Assembly: GCA_007026445.1 (NCBI GenBank) | Contig: VDMD01000015.1 | Span: forward strand, 372,001 to 436,000 | Reading direction: 5' to 3' | DNA length: 64,000 nucleotides | From: Schizophyllum amplum | Taxonomy: Eukaryota > Basidiomycota > Agaricomycetes > Agaricales > Schizophyllaceae | Part shown: piece by piece, positions 1 to 9,194 of the stretch | Position numbering within the stretch: the first letter of the stretch is position 1 | How the letters are laid out: each line of letters begins with the position of its first letter | Translations under genes and position numbers: made by a program | The notes under the pieces: model-generated | The model's input: the letters and a program-made list of their open reading frames with translations, nothing else | The model's database searches: none | Told to the model about the DNA's origin: nothing

Positions 1-46
1 TTATCTCCCACATCGCGTCGAGAGCCCGCGCGCTTCACGACTACTC

Positions 47-3000
47 ATGAAATCCCCATCGGATACCCGGAAGCCGTACGGCGGCCCCGTACGGTCACTC
101 GTCATCGCGCTCGACGTCGGGACCACCTTCAGTGGCGTGCGTCGTCTGCTGTGGTCGCGGCGCTCGACTGATTAACCTCTAGGTCTCCTACGCCATCCTC
201 GAACCGGGCTTCATCCCCAAGATACACGGAGTCACCAGGTGCGTGCGCGAGCCGACGATCGCGACAAGCGCCTGACTCGTCGCAGATTCCCCGGCCAAGA
301 GCACGTCGCGGGCAACTCCAAGATCCCCAGTGTCCTCTGGTACGACCGCCATGGTAAGATGGTCGCCGCAGGCGCCGAAGCAGAGACCGCCACCATCGTC
401 TCCCAGGCTGAGGAGGAGGGCTGGATCAAGGCCGAGCTCTTCAAGCTCCGCCTCCGCCCGCGCACCATGAAGCTCTCCATGAACGGGATGCGCCTCAGTC
501 CCCTCCCCCAAGGCATGTCCGCCGTCGAAGTCTTTGGCGACTTCCTCCGCTACCTCTTCCATTGCACCCGCAACTTCATCATCGACACCCATGCCAATGG
601 AGCCAGCCTCTGGAGCATGGTCGAGAAGAACCTGCAGTTCGTCCTTTCCCATCCCAACGGCTGGGAGGGCGCGCAGCAGACTAAGATGCGCCGCGCCGCC
701 GTCTACGGCCGCCTCGTACCCGACACCAACGAGGGCAAAGCTCGCATATGGTTCGTCACGGAAGGCGAGGCCAGCCTGCACGCCTGTGTCCTCAACGGAC
801 TCGCTGCCGATGTCCTTTCTGTGCGTGTTACCCACACTCGCTCTGAACCGCCTCTCATAATCTTACAGAACCCATCCAATCACGGTTTCATCGTCGCCGA
901 CGCGGGCGGAGGCACGCTCGACATCAGCTCGTACGCCATCCGCGGGACATCACCACTCGTCATGGAGGAGATAGCGCCGCCTGACTGTGAGTCTGCAGCC
1001 ACCGTGTCGCCTCATCTTCTCATACTCTGCAGGTATATTCGCCGGTTCCGTCTTCGTCAGCCGTCGCGCGAGGCAGTTTTTGGAAGGTGCGGGCGTCACT
1101 GTCCTCACCACTGTTTTCTTCCAACTAACGCCCACCAGAGAAATTGAAGAACTCCAAATACGGCACCGACGATGCGCTGGACCACATCGCGAGGAAGTTT
1201 GACGAGACGACGAAGCGGCTCTTCCGCGACGAGCGCGACATGCAGTTTATTCCATTCGGTTCCCCGCTTGACAAGGACCCAACTGTAGGCATCCGGGGAG
1301 GACAGTTGAAGTTGACCGGGTGCGCGGGTCTGATGCGTGACCCTTAGTCTATGTGCACTTACACAGTCTAACAGAGCGGAAGTTGCTGACCTGTTCGAAC
1401 CGTCTGTGCAAGGTGCGTCTTGCCATAAATACGTACGGGGGCAACTGGGGCTTACAGATTTCTTGTAGCCGCGGTCGATGCGATCAAGGGTCAGATTGAA
1501 GCCTCTCAAGGCATGATCAAGTCCGTCTGGCTTGTCGGAGGTTTCGCTGCGAGCCCTTGGCTCTTCTCACAACTCCTGGACCGCCTTGCGCCCTTCAAGA
1601 TCGTCGTCAGCCGGCCGGACGCTCAAACGTGCGTTGTTTTCTTTCTTTTTTTTCTATCAGTATGGTTCTCATCAGTTATTCTTCGCCTTCCCATTTTTTG
1701 CACAACTCGTGCTGTTATTTTACCACAGTTCGAAAGCAGTCGCCGACGGCGCAATCGGCTTCTACTGTGACCACCACGTCTCCGCTCGTATGGCACGTTT
1801 CATGTACGGTGTCGAGTTCCTCAGGGAATATGACCCGAAGGACCGTGAGCACGTCAAACGCAAGGGTCGCCTCTGTGAGCTGCCGTCCGGCCCGAAGCTG
1901 CTTCCGGATGCGTTCGACTGCATTCTGGCGAGGGTGTGTGCGATTCGGCTTCAGAAGGTCACACAGTGATGCTGACGGTCGTCGTGATTGTGTAGGGCGT
2001 CAAAGTGAAGGAGTCGACGGTGTTTACGCGCAAGTACTGCACCGAGCTGACGAGCTTGACCCTGTTGTCGGTATTCGAGGTCGAGATCTGGTGCTACCGG
2101 GGTGGGAATGATGTCCCGAAGTGGATTCTGCGACAGCATGGTGAGTTGCCTGCGCGAGGCTTACTACCTAAGAGGGAGAATCAGGAGTGCTGACGCGATC
2201 GTAGAGGACTACTCCACCCTGTGCATCGTGCGCGCGGACTTGTCCCCGCTGGCGAGCAGCGCGCAGCCAAAGCATGGGCCGAGCGGGAAGACGTACTGGA
2301 AAATCGTGTTCTCTGTGGAGATCCACTTTGGCCTGACCGAGTTCAAGGCGCGCATCAAGTGGACAGGGACCGATGGGCAGGTGAAGTAGTGAGTGTTGAA
2401 GTGTCACTTCCTACGTAGCGCCCACTGATCTGGCTTCTCAGTGGCCCGGCATCGATCGTGTACAACGAGCGGGGACATCGTTCGGAAGAAGACGAGCCGG
2501 ATGCTATTCCTGAAGATGATTTGAGCGTCGCATCGAGTCGTCGCAATGATCGGCGGACGTCTTCACGCGCAGTGTCTCCCAACCGCGCTGCCACAGCGTC
2601 TGCATCTAGCAGAACCGCGTCTGCGATGGCGCCGACGGACAACGGCAGTGTCTACGGCTCGCAATACTCGGCTTCATCGCACCATCGCACGGCGACGGCC
2701 TCCACTACCAGCCACCACACGTCGGCGAGCCGGCACACGTCCACGAGCCATCATACATCGGCGAGCCAGCACACAGCGGGCACACATCACACATCGGACA
2801 GCCGCCGCACGTCTGGGAGCTACCATAGCTCGTCTACGGCCCAGCCTAGCTCGGCAGGTACGATCCCGGAGGTTGTGCGCCATCGTGAGGATCGCGCAGG
2901 GTCGGAGCGTCCCTCCATCGAACGTACCTCTACCGGGCGGTCGTCCTCTACTTCGCTGTCCTACGCGAGCACGCGTGCGCCTACCGAGCGCGAGTCGGTC

Positions 3001-4742
3001 TCGCGTGCGTCCACGGCTGTCGGCGACGAGACTCGCTCTCGTGGCAGCAGGTCCTCGCGTGCGCCTACAGAAATGACAGAGAGCACCAGCACGTCATCGC
3101 GGGGGCTCGGCGCTGCGCTTAACTCTATCTGGGGCACAGGCGGTTCGCCTGCTGGAACGGTGCCACCATCGCCGGTGCCCCCTGCCCCTGTGATGTCCGA
3201 GGAGCCTCCTGCCCCCGAGCCGGAGCCAGAGGTCCAGCAGCCAGAGCCAGAGCCTGAACCACCTGCACCAGAGCCTGAATTTGCGACGCCGTCTAAGAAG
3301 GGGAAGAAGGGCAAGTCCAAGGCCACCACCGCGCAGGCGACCCCGCAGCCGGCAGCGACGCCTAGAGCTGCGACGCGCGCGCCAAGCCCCCAGCCAGAGC
3401 CAGAGCCGCCCGTGGAGGAGCCGCAGCCCGAAGCCCCCGCTGAGCAAATTCCTGGATCCTTTGAGCGTACGTTCGTCAAGCTTTCTACTACTCGCACATA
3501 CTGATACATTACCCTTAGCAGCCGACCCGGCACCAGCGCCAGAACCGGAACCGGCGCCAGAGCCTGAGCCAGTCGTCGAGGAGACCAAGCCGTTGACAAA
3601 GGCCCAGCAGAGGAAAGCGCTGAAGGCCTCCCAGGCAGCATCTCTGGCGGCGAGCAAGGCTGCCTCGCAAGCTCCTTCCAAGGCGGCGAGCAAGTTGCCG
3701 TCCAGAGCGGCTTCTCCGCCGCCTCCGCCAAAGGCACCCACGCCGCCACCCGAGGAACCTGCTGCAGCTGCGGAGCCTGAGGCCGCGCCCGCGCCAGAAC
3801 TTGAGCCCGCTGTCGCAGAAGACGATGGTTTTGCGATGCTCGAGCAACCAAAGTCGCGCATCGGCTCTCGCGTTGGCTCCCGCGTGTCATCCGCGAAAGC
3901 GACGCCCAAGATATCGCCGAAGCCCGGCTCGTCGCCGCAGCCTCCTGCGTCCCCGCAGCCCGCCGCTCCCGCAGCGCTCCCTGAGCCGGTCGCGCTCGAG
4001 GCGCCAGTGGCGCCGGCTGGAGGCTTGTCGTCACTCTTTGGCGGGTGGGGCGGCGGTGCTGCAGCGAAACCTGCCGCGGCGACATCCCTCTTCGGAGGTT
4101 GGGGTGGTTTCGGTGGCGGCTCACAGGCGGCGAGTCCGAACAAGGACGAGAATGGGCTGTCGTCGTGGACGCTACCCGAGGCAACGCCTGCGCAATCGCC
4201 CAAGCTCAACAACAACTGGGATCTCGGCGGCAACACATTCGACAACAACAGCCTTTTTGCAGCGCCTGAAGGCGAGCAGCGCGAAAATATCCCGGGCGCG
4301 CTATCGGACATGCTTTCAGACCCGCATTCGCAGCAGTACGGCGGGTACGGGTCGACAGATCTACCGCCCATTGACGGCGGCGGTGCAGATGACTTTGGAT
4401 TGCTGGGAACGCCTAAGCAGGCCGGATTGCCCGAGTTGGGAGAACAGCATGATGGTGCAGGAGGCTGGGGAATCAATGATGAGATTGCGCCGGAACCTCC
4501 GGTAGAGGCCCATGCAGCGGAGGAGGCTTCCGCACCGGCGGCAGCAGCAGCAGAAGGAGAGGGAGAGACGCCGGGCAGCACTGAGCCCACTACACCTGCA
4601 AAGGAGGAGGAGAAGCCCGCTGATGAGGATTGGGGCCTTCCCGTCAAGAAGGGCAAGAAGGGTGCGAAGAAAAAGGGTACGTGCACACAACATGTCATGT
4701 TGACCATCGCTGACATGATTCTTTGCAGGCGGCAAGAAGTAG
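47..4742 (+). CDS. Hsp70-like ATPase with long disordered C-terminal tail
   Basis: A divergent Hsp70/actin-fold ATPase of the HSPA12-like group that Agaricomycetes carry in many copies; these bind ATP but their clients are unknown. Seen: first phosphate loop ALDVGTTFSG about 20 residues from the ATG, second phosphate motif ADAGGGTLDIS, adenosine motif VWLVGGFAASPW, and the usual family end GPASIVY near 2443-2463, spread over about a dozen GT-AG introns of roughly 50 nt. Oddly, there is no stop where relatives normally end. The frame runs on for about 700 residues of Ser/Thr/His-rich and then Pro/Glu/Ala-rich sequence, with two SLFGGWGG motifs and lysine blocks KKGKKGK, through introns near 3467-3519 and 4680-4728 to TAG at 4740-4742. 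The ATPase call is firm. That the tail belongs to the same mRNA is inferred from open frame and splice sites; a separate downstream gene is possible. Confidence 0.8.
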
Positions 4743-5034
4743 TGTAACGATGGCGTTGGGAATGCGTGATTTACGACCAAGATATGTTGTATGAACTGAT
4801 GAATGTTGTTGTTTGTGGAACGAATTTCTCTGCATGTATGCGTCTTTTGTTTTGTACGTACCTAGATACTGTAGCAATTAGCACTGCTTCGTCTGGCCGG
4901 GCTCTTCCTCCCAAGTTCGCAGGCGTACTGGGTTCTTACACATTAGCCTCACTACTCGCCCCGCCTCAAACTCATGTGCGCATCAGCTTGCAGTACTTCA
5001 CATGAGTGCACCTCTGCATCCACATATACTGCAT

Positions 5035-5104
5035 TCCCCTACTCTCCGAAGGAAGGAGGGTTTGTCTGGGAAGAATCGTGCCAGGCACTGTATACAAGCG
5101 ACTG
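5035..5104 (+). repeat. 70-bp dispersed repeat, copy 1
   Basis: By eye this matches 7814-7883 with one mismatch (position 5040). Both copies are in the same orientation in the 3' flank of a plus-strand gene, 2.8 kb apart. No terminal inverted repeats or target duplication are evident, so this may be a fragment of a mobile element or a copied 3' regulatory segment. Confidence 0.85.
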
Positions 5105-5525
5105 GCCGCCCGTGGACGGGTCTGCCGTGCATGCTCGGGGTAGGCTTGGCGTGTGCAGTGGGGGCTGATGCGTAGCGCGGGAGCGCGAGCCGCGTGCACT
5201 TGCGCTAGGTGTTGAGGCGTCAGCGCGAGCGTAGGGTGAGGGGAGGCGGAGACGCCCGTGTGATGGGGCGGACTGATGCACAACGCGCGGAGAGGCGCGG
5301 TGAATAGCACGAAGGCGGAGGCGCAGGGGAAAAGGTGGGGGCGAGGGTGAGGGTGTGGGAATGGAAGTAAGGGTCGGGGAGGGCGCGGGCGAGGCGTGAA
5401 GCCCGCCGGCGCCGCTCGTCGCATGACGAGGAGCCGAAAATAGCCCCAGGGCGCTATTCGGCGTGCTCTCCGTCTCCACGCGCCTCTGCTCCTGCTCGAC
5501 CTCACGCGCGCGGCTGTGCAGATGG

Positions 5526-5581
5526 CGTCGTCGTCGTCGTCGTCGTCGTCGCGTTTGTACTGCTGCCGCCGCCGCCGCCGC
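5526..5581. repeat. Trinucleotide microsatellites (CGT)n and (CCG)n
   Basis: About nine CGT units at 5526-5552 and a CCG run at about 5565-5581, in non-coding DNA. Confidence 0.85.
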
Positions 5582-5799
5582 ACGCGCGCCCTCCCGCTTC
5601 CTGTTCCTCCGTGTTAGCGTAGATAAACCTGTAAATAAAACACGTTTTAGCTTTAAAGGGGGAGGTGCGTAGGGGACACACCTAGGACGGGCAGCGCTTC
5701 ACACGCTTCGCCCGCCATATTCACCGCGGCGCGCTGTTGAGCGCGCCGATTTGCACAAAAATCGAGGATGGGAGAGAGGGAGGGTGTCTTGAGGTGATA

Positions 5800-6219
5800 A
5801 TGAGCGAGGGAGATGGTGAGGAGCGACCACGACCGCGCGGCGGTCGTGGTGAGATGGGTGAGTACATCATATATGTATCGTAACCGTGACGCGCTCTCAC
5901 GTCAAATAGGTGTCCTCTCTATCGTGGACCGTGGTACTTCCTCATGTCTCAACGGCCTCCTTCGGCTACTTGTTGGTGGAGACGAGGGCATCGTCGGTAA
6001 GTGCTATGTGTGAAGGAAGGAGGGAAGTCCCTGATCCTCCAGCAGACCCAACGGCGTCCATGACACCCATGATGCCTACCAGTCCTGGTGCGCCCGACCC
6101 CGCGAAAGCACACAAAGCAGAGGCAGATGATGTTCGGTTTGCTGAAAGCGTTTACAGGTGAACATCGCAGTTTCTATACTGACTACTTATCATTGTGGTT
6201 AACGCATGTTTGCAGCTGA
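5800..6219 (+). CDS. Possible small four-exon gene, unknown
   Basis: Weak prediction. ATG at 5800 opens a short exon rich in Gly, Glu and Arg. Three consensus introns (about 5859-5910, 5998-6045 and 6159-6215) then join exons in one frame to a protein of roughly 85 residues ending at TGA 6217-6219. The second exon is mildly hydrophobic (GLLRLLVGG) and the third is rich in Pro, Met and Ala. I do not recognise a family. Support is only that three GT-AG introns of typical length keep the frame open; in other phases the third exon meets stops quickly. It could equally be a leader or non-coding transcript of the downstream reductase. Confidence 0.25.
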
Positions 6220-6444
6220 GTTGGTGACGGCGTAGAGACGCGCGTCCTCTCACACTACGGCATGAAGTGACCAACATGTACATTATACGCTCGTGTTACA
6301 ACAGCCCCCGAAGCAGTGATGCGGGCTTTCAATCAATACAGTAGCCTGGACCTCCACTCACTATTCCTTTCATGAGACTTCACGGCAAATGACGCTGCTT
6401 TGACAGAAGCTCGTTATGTCCGGATGCGTACTAGCCGTCGTGAT

Positions 6445-6609
6445 CACATACCTGTGAGGCAGGATACGCGTTGCTTCGGCAATGTGCGACGTACGAGTTC
6501 ACATACCTGTAAGGCCGGATACGCGTCGCTTCGGCGATGTACGACGTACGAGTTCACATACCTGTAAGGCAGGATACGCGTTGCTTCGGCGACGTACGAC
6601 GTACGAGTA
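6445..6609. repeat. 55-bp tandem repeat, three copies, upstream of the reductase gene
   Basis: Units start at 6445, 6500 and 6555, each opening with CACATACCTGT and closing with GACGTACGAG. Copies differ at a few positions. The array ends about 70 bp before the reductase ATG, where it would fall in the promoter or 5' leader. The short palindromic core ACGTACGT-like segment in each unit could be a repeated protein-binding site (inference). Confidence 0.92.
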
Positions 6610-6678
6610 TACTTAAAGACTCGCAGCGTTCCATGACTGATCTCACCGCAACCATCGACCACAACCCCTGTACTTGCA

Positions 6679-7767
6679 ATGGTGCACATCCTCGGTAAAG
6701 ACGTTGGGCAAGTCGGGTTCGGTCTGATGAGTGAGTGGAGATGTGGCCTTTTGTCTGTCATAACCGACTCACTCTGCGCAGGCCTGATTTGGCCCGGCTC
6801 TAGTGGACTCCCGGACGAAGAAGCCATTAAGACTATGAAGGCCGCTCTCGAAGCAGGCACCACCTTCTGGAACGGCGGTGACTTCTACGGCACGCCCGAA
6901 CGCAACTCCCTCCATCTCGTCAAGGCATACTTCACCAAGTACCCTGAGGACGTCGACCGCGTCGTGCTCTCTATCAAGAGTGGTTCCGGCGCGCACGGGC
7001 CCTTGGACGCCAGCCGTGCCGGTGTGCGCGCCTCAGTCGCCAGCTGCGCCAGCGTCTTGGAAGGCGTGAAGAAGATCGACATCTACGAGTGCGCACGCAA
7101 GGACCCGAACGTGGACATCGAGGTCACGGTCGCTGCTCTCGCCGAGCTCGTCGCGGAGGGCGCGATCGGCGGCATCGGCCTGTCAGAAGTGGGCGCGGAG
7201 ACTATCCGTCGCGCGGCGAAGGTGCACCCTATCGCGGCTGTGGAGGTTGAGGTCTCGCTCTGGGTCACCGATATTCTGAGCAATGGTGTCGCGGTGACCT
7301 GCGGGGAGCTGAACATACCCATCGTCGCGTACTCTCCCCTCGGCCGTGGCTTCTTTGTGAGTCTTCCACGCGTTCGTACACAACACGGTCATACTGACGT
7401 CGCACAGGCCGGGAAATATAAGACCTTCGAAGACCTCCCGAAGATCATGCACATGTTCCCGCGCTTCCAACCCGGCGCCTTTGAGCACAACATGAAGCTC
7501 GCTAATGAGGTCGAAGCAGTCGCGAAGAAGAAGGGCTGTAAAGTGTCGCAGGTCGCGATGGCCTGGGTGGCATCGCTGAACAATAAGCCCGGCATGCCGC
7601 CTATCCTCCCCCTCCCTGGGACATCCTCGCCGGAGAGGGTGAAGGAGAACAGCACGTTCATTGAGCTGTCGGCGGAGGAGCTGAAGGAGCTCGAAGATAT
7701 CGTTGGCCGCTGCGATGTAGTAGGCGACCGGTTCCCTGGGGCATTCAACGCACTGTCATGGGGTTGA
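6679..7767 (+). CDS. Aldo/keto reductase, pyridoxal reductase (Plr1) type
   Basis: NADPH-dependent aldo/keto reductase with the TIM-barrel fold, closest in motifs to fungal pyridoxal reductase, which reduces pyridoxal to pyridoxine in the cytosol. Seen: opening strand GFGLM before the first intron (about 6731-6780), WNGGDFYGTP with the catalytic Tyr, the Lys in VVLSIKSG, DIYECARKDPN, GGIGLSEVGAETI, and a C-terminal NADPH-binding region with LPLPGTSSPERVKEN. A second intron lies near 7357-7407. The residue usually His in the AKR tetrad is not evident in DIYECARKDP, as is common in this subfamily. About 325 residues, normal length. The promoter carries the 55-bp tandem array. Substrate is inferred from family likeness only. 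Confidence 0.9.
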   Translation: MVHILGKDVGQVGFGLMSEWRCGLLSVITDSLCAGLIWPGSSGLPDEEAIKTMKAALEAGTTFWNGGDFYGTPERNSLHLVKAYFTKYPEDVDRVVLSIKSGSGAHGPLDASRAGVRASVASCASVLEGVKKIDIYECARKDPNVDIEVTVAALAELVAEGAIGGIGLSEVGAETIRRAAKVHPIAAVEVEVSLWVTDILSNGVAVTCGELNIPIVAYSPLGRGFFVSLPRVRTQHGHTDVAQAGKYKTFEDLPKIMHMFPRFQPGAFEHNMKLANEVEAVAKKKGCKVSQVAMAWVASLNNKPGMPPILPLPGTSSPERVKENSTFIELSAEELKELEDIVGRCDVVGDRFPGAFNALSWG

Positions 7768-8863
7768 GATGTTGAAAACAGGAGTCAAGAAGTCGTACAT
7801 ACGCAGTAGATAGTCCCCGACTCTCCGAAGGAAGGAGGGTTTGTCTGGGAAGAATCGTGCCAGGCACTGTATACAAGCGACTGCAATTAACCTTTTTTTG
7901 GCAATAAGTACTTATGTAGTTCCAGACTGGTCTCTGACCGCTGAGTCGGCCGTAGTGAACGTCCGCCAGCCCAAGTTGTCTGCCTACTCACGTATTTCCC
8001 ACAGCTTTAGTTTCTGGCCTTGCCTTTCGTCCTAAGTACGTCTACGATACGTCTACCCATGTGCCACCTTATCGACTGAAGTCTTACTGGTACGTACAAC
8101 GAAACAGTAGGGTAGATGCAAGGGGGTGTCGAACTAAAAATAGCGCACCGGGGGTGGGGAGGGAGGGGGGCTCGCAACCGGCATAAAAATAATTTGGACT
8201 TAGTCTTGTACGAGCTTTTGGGCTGCTTGGAGCATCCCATGGCACATAATGCACTTGTCTGTGGACCTTACATATATTACCCACAGCAAATCCCCTGATT
8301 TTCGATGAGCCAGGAGGTAATAAGTAGGCTCTTGCACGCGCAAAGTCACGTGCCTCATGTTCGAACTCGACTGATGACATTCGAAAGAGAAATTGACTCA
8401 TGGTTACAGCAGGGCACAAGGAGCTTTATATCACTCTAAACAATGGTATGTAAGTGTAAGATATAGGTATAGATGACTGTGACGCCCCAGCCGACGCGCG
8501 ACCGCCATACCGGCAATTGCCGAGTGCACGTGCTATCACGTGGAGGGGGGAGGGGGGGAGGGGTAACCGGTCTACGAATAATTTGGACCCGCGGTCATTT
8601 TCTGCAAACCCGGCACCCCCTTGGGTAGATGCGCGCCCGGGACCCAGGTCACGATATGTACATTGTAACATATCAACATTACCCCGGCAGTTGCCGAGCC
8701 CCTTCAGATGCGCGTTCAGCTTGCAGGGCTTGCTCTGCTGCATGGGTCCTGCCAAACATTTGGTCAACGTATCGATATATGGAGCTTCTCCGGGTCCCAT
8801 AAAATTTATTCTATGTACGTGAGTACAATTCAGAAATTGACTGGTTGGCGGTGTTGCTGCCAG
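7768..8863. other. Intergenic region with G-rich repeats
   Basis: No gene seen. It contains copy 2 of the 70-bp repeat, two diverged G-rich segments (8151-8199 and 8542-8588) that share a run of G tracts followed by a similar AT-rich stretch ending AATAATTTGGAC, and two short near-repeats around GGCAATTGCCGAG (8512) and GGCAGTTGCCGAG (8685). It looks like decayed mobile DNA next to the retrotransposon insertion. Confidence 0.5.
7814..7883 (+). repeat. 70-bp dispersed repeat, copy 2
   Basis: Same orientation as 5035-5104 with one mismatch. It begins 47 bp after the stop codon of the reductase gene. Confidence 0.85.
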
Positions 8864-8868
8864 CTACT
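8864..8868. repeat. Target-site duplication, left copy (CTACT)
   Basis: Five bases directly before the 5' LTR, repeated exactly at 19774-19778 directly after the 3' LTR. Five-base duplications are usual for Ty3/Gypsy integrases. Confidence 0.93.
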
Positions 8869-9064
8869 TGTAAGGGGGAGCGCCCCAAAAGGACTTAACT
8901 ATTATTTATTATATTTTGTATAACGTGTGCGAAGCTGTCCCGATTGGGACAGCTTCCTTCTTGTCACACACCATCACGTATACGTACTGAATTGCATCTT
9001 GCGGTTCTGTTTATACGTGTGTGATCTAAGGAGATAGAGCTCTACGAGGCCTTGCCTCGTTACA
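8869..9064 (+). repeat. 5' long terminal repeat
   Basis: 196 bp, starting TGTAAGG and ending CGTTACA, identical by eye to 19578-19773. It holds an 11-bp hairpin (8931-8941 with 8946-8956, loop GATT) and a 7-bp hairpin near its end (9044-9050 with 9054-9060). Confidence 0.96.
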
Positions 9065-9194
9065 CCTTTTTAAACACTCCGCCGATCGCAATTTAGTTGC
9101 GTTCACACACACACCCAAACTACGAAAATTTTCCCAAGCTTGATAAAAGCTCGGCGTCGAAGTTTCCCGTCGACAAACTTGGATACATAGCAAT

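Larger units (their letters stand above)
4743..5799. other. Intergenic region with low-complexity DNA
   Basis: No convincing gene. The first part is 3' flanking sequence of the Hsp70-like gene and holds one copy of a 70-bp dispersed repeat. The middle (about 5160-5460) is G-rich with no conserved protein in any frame. The end carries the trinucleotide runs listed separately. Long frames on both strands are compositional. Confidence 0.6.

Noticed and set aside
2961..4184. 407-residue second antisense frame over the same tail
   Set aside because: Same compositional shadow; Arg/Pro/Ser only.
3094..4716. 540-residue open frame antisense to the Hsp70-like tail
   Set aside because: It mirrors the Pro/Ala/Glu repeats of the sense strand, has no introns or conserved motifs, and has an implausible composition.
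4972..5583. Minus-strand frames of 146-203 residues in the low-complexity spacer
   Set aside because: Pro/Arg-rich with no domain; they overlap the dispersed repeat and microsatellites.
6445..6609. CRISPR-like array
   Set aside because: Units are contiguous with no unique spacers, and the host is a fungus.
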